From contig MPCU01000002.1 in NCBI GenBank assembly GCA_001874305.1, forward strand, positions 186,001-250,000: a stretch of DNA of 64,000 bases, in the 5' to 3' direction. The DNA comes from Bacteriovorax sp. MedPE-SWde (GTDB taxonomy: Bacteria; Bdellovibrionota; Bacteriovoracia; Bacteriovoracales; Bacteriovoracaceae). Below are positions 53,514 to 62,611 of the stretch, piece after piece. The stretch's first letter is position 1, and the number at the start of each line of letters is the position of its first letter. The translations under genes and the position numbers were made by a program. The notes beneath the pieces were generated by a model, which had not been told where the DNA came from, did not search any database, and saw only the letters and a program-made list of their open reading frames with translations.

Positions 53514-53807
53514 ATGGCAAAAGTTGAAGTCGATGAGGAACTAAAGGATATACTTCCAAGTTTTCTAGAAAACAGAAACAAAGATATTCTCACACTCAAA
53601 GAGGCACTCGCCAATAATGATAATTCAACATTAGAAAAAGTTGGGCACAAAGTATCAGGAAGTGCCGGCGGCTATGGTTTTGAAGACCTCGGAGTAATAG
53701 CAAAGGATATTGAACTGGCATCAAAGGCCGGTGAAATGGACAAGGTAAAATCACTAATAGATTCCTTTGAAATTTATGTAAACGAAATTGAAGTAGTCTT
53801 TGTATAG
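53514..53807 (+). CDS. Hpt domain phosphotransfer protein
   Basis: 97 residues, a single Hpt domain with phosphoacceptor His45 in EKVGHKVSGSAGGYGF. The family pattern is H-x-x-K-G-x-[AS]; here KVSG fits. It starts after GGAG and sits between a receiver-HD and two receiver genes, so it is the likely shuttle for this cluster. No kinase motif is present. Confidence 0.85.
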   Translation: MAKVEVDEELKDILPSFLENRNKDILTLKEALANNDNSTLEKVGHKVSGSAGGYGFEDLGVIAKDIELASKAGEMDKVKSLIDSFEIYVNEIEVVFV

Positions 53808-53819
53808 ACTTAGGTAGAA

Positions 53820-54503
53820 ATGGCCAAGAAGAATAAAGTTATACTAATAATTGATGATGATCCCGATATGAGATCTTACCTCAGGAAACTTCTTGAGGGA
53901 ATGGGCCATGAAGTTCACGAAGCAGGAAACTCAAGAACTGGTATTAAAATTATCGATGAAGTAACCCCTCACCTCATTCTCCTAGATATTAATCTTGATG
54001 ATGAAAGTGGTTTCAACGTAATTGGAAAAATTCGCCAACTCGATCCATTTCAGAGAATGAAAATTCTTATGATTAGTTCTCTTTCAAGTAAGAAGGCAAT
54101 TGATCTGTCTAAGAAACTTGGAACTGATGGATTTCTTATTAAGCCTATTAATAATCAGACTCTATCAACTACGATGAAAAAGATGCTACCGGAATTGAAC
54201 TTTCCAGTAGCAAAGAATATAGATAAAGAGTTCTCTAACCTTATGGGTAAGTTTCATGGACAAATTGTCAAAATTAGTGAGACTTCGGTTATCTTACAAT
54301 CTAAAGTCAAATTCTTTGAAAAGAGAAAGTTACAGATTGATAGCATCTTCTTAAATAGAAATGACCTTAATAAGACTCAGCTAATTATCCAAGAAGCTAG
54401 TAAAGACGTTAGTACAGGAACTTATAACACAAAGATTCAACTGATTGGTCTGACAGATAATAACCTAAAACAAATCAGAAAGCTCAACACCAAAAAGGCA
54501 TAG
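53820..54503 (+). CDS. Receiver with unassigned C-terminal domain
   Basis: 227 residues. Receiver (1-120) with D13-D14-D15, phosphoacceptor Asp in LILLDINLDDESG and Lys in LIKPIN. The C-terminal 100 residues show a beta-rich pattern (FHGQIVKISETSVILQSKV, KLQIDSIFLN) reminiscent of PilZ-type barrels, but the PilZ arginine and D-x-S-x-x-G motifs are not present. Function is unknown; probably an output module. It is 12 bases after the Hpt gene. Confidence 0.75.
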   Translation: MAKKNKVILIIDDDPDMRSYLRKLLEGMGHEVHEAGNSRTGIKIIDEVTPHLILLDINLDDESGFNVIGKIRQLDPFQRMKILMISSLSSKKAIDLSKKLGTDGFLIKPINNQTLSTTMKKMLPELNFPVAKNIDKEFSNLMGKFHGQIVKISETSVILQSKVKFFEKRKLQIDSIFLNRNDLNKTQLIIQEASKDVSTGTYNTKIQLIGLTDNNLKQIRKLNTKKA

Positions 54504-54505
54504 AC

Positions 54506-55195
54506 TTGAAAGATAAGAGAATACTTACCATTGACGATGATGAGGATATCAACCAACTCGTAAAGATAATTCTTAATAAGAATGGTTATGAAGTTGAGAC
54601 CGCATGTGAAATCGAAGACTTCTTTAGAAAGGTCGTTGAATTTAAGCCCCACCTCTGCATAGTTGACCTCAATCTTGGTGACCATGAGGGATTTGGATAC
54701 AATATTATTGAGTTGATGCGTAAAAAAATTGGCAAAGAGATTATCATAATAATCATGTCCAGACGTAATTCAGCTGAAGATATCACAAGAGCACTCGAGT
54801 GTGGTGCTAACGACTATATTCAAAAGCCAATCGACGAACAGATAATCATTTCAAAGCTAGATGTCTTCCTAGGAAACGAAGAATCAACACTGAATCTACC
54901 TTTCTACGCAGTTGCGACGGGGGACAGAGAATGTTACTTCCAATTTCCATTAAACATCTATTCAATGACTGAAGAAACTATTACAATTTATAGTAATAAC
55001 TATATTGCTAAGGGAAGTCTTATAGAACTAAATAATAGTTTCTTAGACTCTAGAAGTTTTACAGTCAGTAATGTGATTCTTGATCGTGAAAAAGGTGGAT
55101 ATTTTATTGAAGTCAGCATTGACGCAATAGACCATGAAGACCTCTTGCCTACAGTCAGAAAAATAATGATGAAGAGCTCCCCCATAGCAGAATAA
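54506..55195 (+). CDS. Receiver with unassigned C-terminal domain (second)
   Basis: 229 residues. Start is TTG at 54506, two bases after the previous stop and about eight bases after AAGG. Receiver domain with TIDDDED, phosphoacceptor in LCIVDLNLGDHEGFG and Lys in IQKPID. The C-terminal 100 residues (FPLNIYSMTEETITIYSNNY, KGSLIELNN) are beta-rich and look related in layout to those of the preceding receiver protein. No DNA-binding or enzymatic motif is visible. It is followed 21 bases later by an APC permease. Confidence 0.75.
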   Translation: MKDKRILTIDDDEDINQLVKIILNKNGYEVETACEIEDFFRKVVEFKPHLCIVDLNLGDHEGFGYNIIELMRKKIGKEIIIIIMSRRNSAEDITRALECGANDYIQKPIDEQIIISKLDVFLGNEESTLNLPFYAVATGDRECYFQFPLNIYSMTEETITIYSNNYIAKGSLIELNNSFLDSRSFTVSNVILDREKGGYFIEVSIDAIDHEDLLPTVRKIMMKSSPIAE

Positions 55196-55216
55196 TTTAA
55201 AATAAATTTAGGAGTC

Positions 55217-57379
55217 ATGTTGAAAAAGCTCGAAAGAAGTTTGGGGTTAACTGCGGTTGTTGCTATAAGTATTGGTTCAATGCTTGGTTCAGGTATTTTT
55301 GTTCTTCCTGGTCTTGCCTTTGAATTGACTGGTCCAAGTGTTTGGCTTGGTTACTTCTTCGCTGCTGTTTGTGTTCTTCCCGCTGCAATGAGTAAGTCGG
55401 AACTGGCCACGGCAATGCCCACGTCAGGTGGAACTTATGTCTACCTTGAAAGGACTTTTGGACCTCTAGCTGGAACAATTGCTGGGCTTGGTCTTTGGTT
55501 GTCCCTTTTACTAAAAGCTGCCTTCGCACTTGTGGGATTTGGTGCATACTTAAGTGTACTAACTGACTACGACCTTAATACATTGGCACTTTCTCTGACT
55601 CTCATCATTACAATTTTAAATATAATTGGTGTTGGTAAGGTTAGTAGCTTTCTGATATTTATTGTGGCCTGTTCACTTGGTTGTCTTCTCTTGCTAGATA
55701 TAACCATTCTGCTCAACCCAATTAAAGTGAATATTGATGACTGGTTCCCTCAAGGTGGAGCGGGATTCCTAAAGGCCGCGGGTCTTGTCTTTGTCTCCTA
55801 TGCTGGTGTGACTAAGGTGGCCGCAATTGCTGAAGAGATCAAAAACCCTGAAAAGAACTTACCTCGCGGAATTATGATTTCTCTTTTCACTGTGGCATTT
55901 GTTTATTGTTTCACAACATATGCACTTGCTAAATTTGTTCCCCTAGCGGAGCTAAAAGGAAACCTAAAGCCTATTTATACAATGGCAACATCATATGGTG
56001 GCCATACTTTTGGATCATTCATTGCCATCCTCGCAATACTAACAATGACTTCAATGGCAAACGCTGGGGTTTTGGCCTCAAGTCGATTTCCCTTTGCCAT
56101 GGGTAGAGATAACCTTATTCCTGGTCAATTTGGACAGCTACACAAGAAGTTCCTAACTCCTGTATGGAGTATCCTTATTTCAGGTACACTTGTTGCACTA
56201 GTGATTTCTTTTCTGGATGTACCAAAAATTGCGAAGCTCGCGTCATCTTTTATCCTTATTATTTATCTCTTTGAAAATGTCGCCGTAATCGTTCTAAGAG
56301 AAACAAGAGTTCAGTGGTACAAGCCAGAATATAAGAGTAAATTCTATCCTCTAACTCAAATCCTTGGGATCATAAGTAGTTTGGTTCTACTTTCGGAAAT
56401 GGGACAACTAGCAGTTGTTGGTATGTTATCAATTTCAATTCCAGGTTTCTTCATCTTCTTCTTCTATGGAAGAAAGAGAACAAATAGAAGAGGTGTTATT
56501 GGAATCAGAGGAAAAAGGGCCGATCTTGTTGAAGAAAAGGTTTTTGGACCAGCGCTAATTGAAACAATGGACTTAAGTCGTGATGCTTCAGTAGTTGTTG
56601 GACTTCTTGGAAAAGAGCGCTCTCCAGAGATGTTAATAGAAATGGGTGCTTCACTTGTTGGAGATGGGACATTAGAAGTTGCCCACGTTACAGAGGCACC
56701 TGAACAAACAGACCTTAGTGACTTTATTGATGAGCCAGGCGAGTTAAGATCACTTAGAAGAAGAGTCATTGCCATGGCAATAGAGAAAGGTGTACCAATC
56801 ACTTTTGACCCTGTTGTATCCCATGATATTTCTAAAACTATTTACGATATAAGTCAGAGGATGCATTGTCAGTGGCTCATGATTGAGTGGGCCGGAAAAA
56901 GTAGAGGCCAATTAACACTAAGTACTCCTGTTGACTGGTTAAAGTCTCATCTACAATGTAACTTGGCCATCTTTAGAGATACTGGTGTTAGGTACATAAG
57001 AAAGATACTAGTAGTATTAAATCATCACCCTATTGATAATACAGTTATTGAAACGGCAGATCACTTTGCCAATGTTAATAAGGCAGATATCACTTTTGCT
57101 ATTTTTGTACCAGAAGGTATGAATGAAGAGATGACGACAAATCAAGAAAACTATATTAAGACTGCTACGGCCCATATCTCGACAAGAAAGACTACGATGT
57201 TAATTACGGGTAGTGAAAAAATCGAGGCAATTAAGTCAGCATCAGTTGAATTTGATCTACTAGTTATTGGTTCAACAACAAAGTATCACTGGAAAAATAA
57301 GTTTGGGACTGAGGAAGATAAAATCATCGCAAGCGCGGCATGTTCTGTAATTAGCTTAAATACGCCAAAAGGAAAATAA
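55217..57379 (+). CDS. APC-family amino-acid permease fused to a universal-stress-protein-like tail
   Basis: 720 residues. Residues 1-430 form a 12-helix APC permease, with the first-helix motif SIGSMLGSGIFVLPG and GGTYVYLERTFGPLAG. Residues about 450-715 carry two UspA-like folds (ASVVVGLLGKERSPEMLIEM; KILVVLNHHPIDNTVIETAD). Similar permease-USP fusions are known in many bacteria and may let nucleotide binding gate transport. TTAGGAG precedes the ATG. The substrate cannot be told from the sequence. Confidence 0.87.
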   Translation: MLKKLERSLGLTAVVAISIGSMLGSGIFVLPGLAFELTGPSVWLGYFFAAVCVLPAAMSKSELATAMPTSGGTYVYLERTFGPLAGTIAGLGLWLSLLLKAAFALVGFGAYLSVLTDYDLNTLALSLTLIITILNIIGVGKVSSFLIFIVACSLGCLLLLDITILLNPIKVNIDDWFPQGGAGFLKAAGLVFVSYAGVTKVAAIAEEIKNPEKNLPRGIMISLFTVAFVYCFTTYALAKFVPLAELKGNLKPIYTMATSYGGHTFGSFIAILAILTMTSMANAGVLASSRFPFAMGRDNLIPGQFGQLHKKFLTPVWSILISGTLVALVISFLDVPKIAKLASSFILIIYLFENVAVIVLRETRVQWYKPEYKSKFYPLTQILGIISSLVLLSEMGQLAVVGMLSISIPGFFIFFFYGRKRTNRRGVIGIRGKRADLVEEKVFGPALIETMDLSRDASVVVGLLGKERSPEMLIEMGASLVGDGTLEVAHVTEAPEQTDLSDFIDEPGELRSLRRRVIAMAIEKGVPITFDPVVSHDISKTIYDISQRMHCQWLMIEWAGKSRGQLTLSTPVDWLKSHLQCNLAIFRDTGVRYIRKILVVLNHHPIDNTVIETADHFANVNKADITFAIFVPEGMNEEMTTNQENYIKTATAHISTRKTTMLITGSEKIEAIKSASVEFDLLVIGSTTKYHWKNKFGTEEDKIIASAACSVISLNTPKGK

Positions 57380-57380
57380 C

Positions 57381-57409
57381 TTGAGGTACGAGAATTATTC
57401 GTACCTCAA
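57381..57409. terminator. Bidirectional hairpin between the permease and tyrS
   Basis: A perfect 11-bp stem TTGAGGTACGA / TCGTACCTCAA (57381-57391 with 57399-57409) with a seven-base loop, between convergent stops. T runs are modest on both strands. Confidence 0.7.
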
Positions 57410-57415
57410 ACTTCT

Positions 57416-58687
57416 TTATAAAAATTTAATTACACAGTAATTCTTCTTCCCTTTCTTAATAATAAGGGAAGTTTCACTCGCTAAATCAGCGGCAGACATT
57501 TTCTTTTCGAGGTCCGCACACTTTACATTATTTATAGCAACACCATTTTGTTGAACGCTTCTTCTCGCTTCACCTTTTGATTTAAAAAGAGGTGTTTGAG
57601 CTAGCATTTCTAAATAGTCGCCACCGTCTAAGAATGACTTTTCTAGTGTTACAGATGGTACATCTTCAAAGATTGATGATAATTGAGAATCAGTTACATT
57701 CTCAATCTTTTGTCCAAAGAAGAAGCTCGTTGCTCTAAGTGCGGCCTCTACACCTTCTTCACCATGAACAAGTTTAACAACTTCTTCAGCTAATGTTTTC
57801 TGAGCTTGTCTCATATGAGGTTCACTTTCAGTCTTTTTCGCGAGTTCAGAAATCTCATCAAGACTTAAGAATGTATAATACTTTAAAAGAGCATCAACAA
57901 TTGAGTCGTCTTGATTTAAAAGAAATTGATACATCTTATAAGGAGATGTCATCGATCCATCAAGAAAGACGGCATTCCCTTCTGACTTACCAAACTTCTT
58001 TCCATTCTGATCAGTAACTAGAGGCATAGTCATACAGTAAGCTTGGTTCTGATTCATCTTACGAGTTAAATCAGTTCCAGCCGTCATATTCCCCCATTGG
58101 TCAGATCCACCAATTTGAAGAGATACACTATGATTCTTATTAAGTGTTACAAAGTCATATGCCTGAAGAACCTGGTATGAAAACTCTGTTAAAGAGATAC
58201 CTGCATCACTCGTAATTCGAGATTTTACAGAGTCTTTATTAAGCATTTCATTTACTCTAAATCTCTTTCCAATAGTTCTTAAGAACTCAAGGAAACCAAG
58301 ACCAGACCACCAGTCCGCATTATTAACCATTACAGCAGAATTATCGCCACAATCAAAGTCAACAAATTGACCTAGTTGGTTTCTAATGGCCTCAATATTT
58401 TCATTAAGAGTATCCATATCAAGAAGATTTCTCTCCTCGCTCTTCCCACTTGGATCCCCTATCATTCCAGTAGCACCACCAACTAGCATAAACGGCTTGT
58501 GACCTGCTTTTTGAAAACGCATACATGTAACAATAGTAAATAGGTTACCTAGTTGTAGAGATTTTGCCGTTGGATCATATCCACAATAGAAAGAAACTCC
58601 ACCTTCGTTAAATTTCTTTTCAAGCTCTTCCTCATGCGAAAGTTGCTCTATTATTCCTCTTGCTTTTAAGTCATCGTAAAAATTCAT
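57416..58687 (-). CDS. tyrS: Tyrosyl-tRNA synthetase
   Basis: 423 residues, normal for bacterial TyrS. HIGH-type signature in TAKSLQLGNLFTI, tyrosine-binding FSYQVLQAYDFV and GGSDQWGNMTAGTDL, KMSKS-type signature KFGKSEGN and a C-terminal S4-like domain with KSKGEARRSVQQNGVAINN. It begins one base after the gltX stop, so the two synthetases are one operon. This is an uncommon arrangement. Confidence 0.97.
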   Translation of the reverse strand: MNFYDDLKARGIIEQLSHEEELEKKFNEGGVSFYCGYDPTAKSLQLGNLFTIVTCMRFQKAGHKPFMLVGGATGMIGDPSGKSEERNLLDMDTLNENIEAIRNQLGQFVDFDCGDNSAVMVNNADWWSGLGFLEFLRTIGKRFRVNEMLNKDSVKSRITSDAGISLTEFSYQVLQAYDFVTLNKNHSVSLQIGGSDQWGNMTAGTDLTRKMNQNQAYCMTMPLVTDQNGKKFGKSEGNAVFLDGSMTSPYKMYQFLLNQDDSIVDALLKYYTFLSLDEISELAKKTESEPHMRQAQKTLAEEVVKLVHGEEGVEAALRATSFFFGQKIENVTDSQLSSIFEDVPSVTLEKSFLDGGDYLEMLAQTPLFKSKGEARRSVQQNGVAINNVKCADLEKKMSAADLASETSLIIKKGKKNYCVIKFL

Positions 58688-58688
58688 T

Positions 58689-60116
58689 CTAGCTCAACCT
58701 TTCTTTAACAATTGAAATTGGAGTAAGGGCCACAACCGTTTTTAAATCTGGTCCATGTGCTCTTCCCGTTAGACAAACTCTCATTCCCATAAAGAGAGGC
58801 TTACCTTTGATTTTAAGCTCTTTCTTTAAGTAATTCATCCACTCACCAACTTGCTCTTCTGTGATAAACTCAGTTGTAAGCTCATTCACTTGAGAAGCTA
58901 GGTATTCTTTAACTTGAGGAGTTGTCTCCCAAGAGATTGCTTCTTTATATTGTTCATCTTCGTCAGCAGCTGAATTAAAGAAGACTGCCATATGTTCTTT
59001 AATATCAGAAAAGAGTTGAACCTTTTCTTTCATTAGTGCTGAGAATTTCTGTTTCCAAGAATCATCTTGTTTTGCAAATTCACTATCACTACCAAGAGCA
59101 CCTTCAAATCCTTTTGCGATTTCTTCATCACTTAGTTTTCTCAGCCATTGCTCATTAAAGAAGTTTAATTTCTTAATATCGTACATTGCAGAAGATTTAG
59201 AAAACCTTGTGTAATCAAAAACATCACCAAGGTCTAGAACATCAAAAATATCTTGTTCGTCTGGATGTGACCAACCTAGAAGTGTTAAGTAATTTGTAAC
59301 AGCTCCTGGAAGATATCCCATCTCTTTATATTGAGTAACAGAAGTAGCACCGTGACGCTTTGAAAGCTTTTGTCTGTCTTCTCCAACAAGTAAAGAAACG
59401 TGTGCAAACTCTGGTGGTGTTGCATTTAATGCTTCATAAATTTGAAGCTGGCGACATGTATTATTTAAATGCTCTTCAGCTCTAAATACATGAGTCATCC
59501 CCATTTTATGATCATCTACAACACAGCAAAAGTTATAAACCGGCATACCGTTTGATCTAATAATAACAAAATCACCAACCATATCTTCAGGAAAAGTAAC
59601 CTCTCCTCTTACAAGATCAGTGAATGTCCACTTCTTACCAGGATTTTTAAATCTAATAACATGTTCTTCACCTGCATCGACTCTCTTCTTAGCTTCTGCA
59701 GAATCAAGATCTCTATATTTACCATGATAAGCGTGTGGTGCTTTCTTTTCTTCGTTTGCTTTTTCAGTTAAAGTCTCTAGCTCTTCACTTGTTAAGAAAC
59801 AAGGGTATGCTAAGCCTCTTTCAACAAAATCCCAAGCAATGTCTTTATACATTTGCATTCTTTCAGACTGTCTATATGGCCCAAATTCTCCGCCCTTATC
59901 TGGTCCTTCATCGTGTTCGATTCCAAGCCAAAGAAGGTCACCAATTTGAGCATCTTCAAATTCTCTCTTTGATCTTTCTAAGTCTGTGTCTTCAACTCTT
60001 AAGATATATTGTCCACCCTTCGCCTTAGCAAAGAGGTAACTATAAAGTGCCGTTCTAGCTCCACCGATGTGAAGGTATCCCGTTGGCGATGGCGCGAATC
60101 TTACTCTTACAGTCAT
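58689..60116 (-). CDS. gltX: Glutamyl-tRNA synthetase
   Basis: 475 residues. HIGH region RFAPSPTGYLHIGGART at the N-terminus and KMSKS region KLSKRHGATS. The mid-domain NFCCVVDDHKMGMTHVFRAE is typical. It attaches Glu to tRNA-Glu; whether it also charges tRNA-Gln cannot be told here, and no gatCAB genes are in the window. It is first in the operon with tyrS. Confidence 0.97.
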   Translation of the reverse strand: MTVRVRFAPSPTGYLHIGGARTALYSYLFAKAKGGQYILRVEDTDLERSKREFEDAQIGDLLWLGIEHDEGPDKGGEFGPYRQSERMQMYKDIAWDFVERGLAYPCFLTSEELETLTEKANEEKKAPHAYHGKYRDLDSAEAKKRVDAGEEHVIRFKNPGKKWTFTDLVRGEVTFPEDMVGDFVIIRSNGMPVYNFCCVVDDHKMGMTHVFRAEEHLNNTCRQLQIYEALNATPPEFAHVSLLVGEDRQKLSKRHGATSVTQYKEMGYLPGAVTNYLTLLGWSHPDEQDIFDVLDLGDVFDYTRFSKSSAMYDIKKLNFFNEQWLRKLSDEEIAKGFEGALGSDSEFAKQDDSWKQKFSALMKEKVQLFSDIKEHMAVFFNSAADEDEQYKEAISWETTPQVKEYLASQVNELTTEFITEEQVGEWMNYLKKELKIKGKPLFMGMRVCLTGRAHGPDLKTVVALTPISIVKERLS

Positions 60117-60189
60117 ATTAGTCCCTTTTTTAATTATTCAAGGCCTATTATGCCCTATTTAGAAGGGTTTGAACATTTGTTTTAGGAGC

Positions 60190-60235
60190 AAAAAACTAAA
60201 AAGACCCACGGCAGCAATAGCAAACCATGGGTCTT
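60190..60235 (-). terminator. Terminator of the Cys-rich protein gene
   Basis: AAGACCCA / TGGGTCTT (60228-60235 with 60201-60208 on the minus strand) with a 19-base loop, followed by TTTAGTTTTTTG. It ends the minus-strand gene at 60257 before gltX. Confidence 0.8.
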
Positions 60236-60256
60236 AGTTACTTAAAAAGCAATATC

Positions 60257-61480
60257 TTACTTGTTCTTATAAACTTTAATTTTAAAGCTATGCGTCTTTT
60301 CTCTATTAAGATTGAGATCTGCAAATGTTGCAAGCTTAATCCTAACATCAACTTTTAATTTAATACCTGTTCCAAATGTACTCTTAAGTCTTTTGAAACC
60401 TTTTGAACCTAGATTCATCGCAAGCTTCATCTTACCATTTGCAACTTTCTTCTTAGCGAATTCAGTTATATTGAATAGTCTCTTGTAATGGCTCTTTCCA
60501 CTATCTCTTCTAACATGAACTTCAATTAGAATATCTTCATTAATTTCAAAGTTATCTAAAGTTATTTCAAACTTACCACCTTTATTCATCCATAATCCAT
60601 GTGACTTTGCCACAACAGGACGAAGAGCTTTTGTCTTATCAAAGAAATCAACAGCGATATTTGTAATGAAGCTGTACTTATCCGATCCACTTACTGTATC
60701 AACTGTTGATGAGATCAGTAGGTCATCTTCATTTAGGTTTGTAGTCTTTAAATCAAGTGTATTATCATCCTTAAAAGTAGCTAGAAACTGTGCTTCAGCG
60801 ATATCAAGGTCACCTTTGTAAGAAACAAAGATTTGATTTGAAACTTTCTTTTCTACTTTATATGGAACCTTTACTGTTACCTTACATGCATAGTCTTCAC
60901 TTCTATACTTTGTTACATCACGACAAATATACTCTTGGTAAGGAACTTGCTCACAAACATTACGTCCAGGAACCCAATCACATTTTCTTACCGTTCTATT
61001 TGAACAAACATAGTCTTGATAAGGAACACGTCTACATGTCTCTCTTCCAGGAACATCGCGACATACTCTTCTTGGTTGTGTTGTATGACATCTTTGCTGA
61101 CCATCACGTCCAGTACGACAAGTTGTCTTTCCTGGCTTCATTGTACACTGACTACGACTTGGCCCACGAGTACACTCTCTGCGATATCTCGTTTCATAAC
61201 GACAGTCTCTTTGTGTATCGTTATAACAGTTATTATATCCAGCTTGCCAAGAGCACTCTTGTCTATAATTAGTCTCATAACCACAAACGTTTTCAGTATA
61301 TGGAATTTGCCTTGTACATGTTCCATCCCTTACTTCGTCTTTAAAAAGTGTAATTTGTCTGATCTCTTCAATCAGAACTTCATCATTCGACTGACCGTTA
61401 AAACTAAAGCTTGCTGACTGTTCAGCATAAGAGCTGAAGCAAACCAGTAGTGTCAAAACTATCCCAAAAATTGTTTTCAT
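60257..61480 (-). CDS. Secreted protein with a periodic cysteine array
   Basis: 407 residues. Signal peptide MKTIFGIVLTLLVCFSSYA. Residues 50-200 contain 16 cysteines at 55, 66, 76, 85, 93, 103, 112, 121, 131, 140, 149, 159, 167, 176, 186 and 199, one every 8-13 residues. The region includes imperfect repeats of the form CRDVPGRETCRRVPYQDYVC and CDWVPGRNVCEQVPYQEYIC. The remaining 200 residues look beta-rich and contain no Cys. I do not recognise the family. AGAGGG precedes the ATG. It stands alone with its own terminator. Confidence 0.8.
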   Translation of the reverse strand: MKTIFGIVLTLLVCFSSYAEQSASFSFNGQSNDEVLIEEIRQITLFKDEVRDGTCTRQIPYTENVCGYETNYRQECSWQAGYNNCYNDTQRDCRYETRYRRECTRGPSRSQCTMKPGKTTCRTGRDGQQRCHTTQPRRVCRDVPGRETCRRVPYQDYVCSNRTVRKCDWVPGRNVCEQVPYQEYICRDVTKYRSEDYACKVTVKVPYKVEKKVSNQIFVSYKGDLDIAEAQFLATFKDDNTLDLKTTNLNEDDLLISSTVDTVSGSDKYSFITNIAVDFFDKTKALRPVVAKSHGLWMNKGGKFEITLDNFEINEDILIEVHVRRDSGKSHYKRLFNITEFAKKKVANGKMKLAMNLGSKGFKRLKSTFGTGIKLKVDVRIKLATFADLNLNREKTHSFKIKVYKNK

Positions 61481-61803
61481 TAATCCCTCTTCTCATATGT
61501 GTGTATAGTGCTTGTTAAAATAGCAACTTAGATGCCAAAAAGAAAATGGTATAGCAGTGCATCTTGTACTTAATATTACTGATGTCACCTTTTATTGAAG
61601 CTGGTGTCAGTCTGCTACTAGGGCCATTGTGACAAGGAATTATTACACTATTTAGAAATGACTAAACTACTGAAAGTAAAGGTTTCTTGACCCTTAAGGC
61701 GCTAAGTATAGGCAATCATGTAAATAATATTTTTAGTTAAAATTTCCTCAGTTATGTCGATAAGTATCAAGTAAAATTTCTTTAGTATTAAATAGAGGGA
61801 CAT
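61481..61803. other. 323-base divergent intergenic region
   Basis: It separates the Cys-rich protein gene (minus) from the Hpt-receiver gene (plus). It is AT-rich. I see no ORF of interest, no tRNA and no strong terminator. Noted are an imperfect hairpin (61579-61610, CTGA/TCAG and CACC/GGTG with a three-base bulge) and the FliA-like promoter at 61738-61763. Confidence 0.6.
61738..61763 (+). promoter_or_regulatory. FliA (sigma-28)-like promoter before the Hpt-receiver gene
   Basis: TAAAATTT (61738-61745) and GTCGATAA (61756-61763) are ten bases apart, compared with TAAAGTTT-N11-GCCGATAA. It ends 40 bases before the ATG at 61804. The same GTCGATAA occurs upstream of 52084. Confidence 0.4.
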
Positions 61804-62610
61804 ATGGAAGAACTTGAATTTGAATTGAAGCAGGCAACTCTAAACGAACTAGAAGATCATCTCGGTGAACTAGGAGAAATCCTAAATAATCAGAGCTATT
61901 CAGACTTAAATCAAGATGATTTCGAAAAGATATTTAGAATTGTTCATTCGATCAAAGGAAATACTAGAGCTTCAGGGTTTAGTGAAATTGCAGAAGTCTC
62001 CCATCTCTATGAATCAAAAATGATTGGCGTAAAGGCCGGCGACACTGATTACTCCAAACCGCTTCATGAAATGAGCTTAATGTTTCTCGATAAACTTGGG
62101 GACTCGCTAGAGGTTTTAAAAACAGATATGGATGCTGCACTCGATCTGAATGGACTGCTCACGCATATTGAGAATCTCGATAACCTAACAGAAGAGAAAA
62201 AGAGTACCAAAACAGATGATGAGATGTCATTTATGATCGTAGACGATGATTATGATGTTCAAGAAATTGTAAAATCATATATATCAGATGCTATTCCATC
62301 AAAGTTTCAATTAGAGATGAACGGAAAGGATGCCCTAGAAAAGACAGCAGGCCATAAATTTGACGTTATCATTTGTGACTATAAAATGCCTGTACTTGAT
62401 GGAAAGAAGTTTATTGAACAATTAAGATCAACACAAGGTCCAAATCAATATACACCGATAATTTTTCTAAGTGGATATAAGCCTAACTTAGAGGCCAATG
62501 CAAATACATGGGAGAATGTATTCTTCATCGAAAAGCCATTTACAGATCATAAGCTTATTTATTATGTGAAATGTTCAATAGAACTTCTGAAGAACTTAGA
62601 AGCGGCTTAG
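61804..62610 (+). CDS. Hpt - receiver protein
   Basis: 268 residues. N-terminal Hpt domain (about 1-110) with His48 in RIVHSIKGNTRASGF, then a receiver (about 142-262) with DDDYD, phosphoacceptor in VIICDYKMPVLDG and Lys in IEKPF. A GAGGG ribosome binding site precedes the ATG. It is convergent with the hybrid kinase, one base apart, and is probably its phosphotransfer partner. Confidence 0.87.
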   Translation: MEELEFELKQATLNELEDHLGELGEILNNQSYSDLNQDDFEKIFRIVHSIKGNTRASGFSEIAEVSHLYESKMIGVKAGDTDYSKPLHEMSLMFLDKLGDSLEVLKTDMDAALDLNGLLTHIENLDNLTEEKKSTKTDDEMSFMIVDDDYDVQEIVKSYISDAIPSKFQLEMNGKDALEKTAGHKFDVIICDYKMPVLDGKKFIEQLRSTQGPNQYTPIIFLSGYKPNLEANANTWENVFFIEKPFTDHKLIYYVKCSIELLKNLEAA

Positions 62611-62611
62611 T

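Noticed and set aside
60790-61417. Long plus-strand open frames opposite the Cys-rich protein
   Set aside because: They mirror the biased codon use of the periodic Cys region on the minus strand, have no ribosome binding site, and look low-complexity.
61579-61610. Structured RNA or riboswitch in the 323-base spacer
   Set aside because: Only a bulged hairpin of two four-base stems is visible; that is too weak to support an RNA element.
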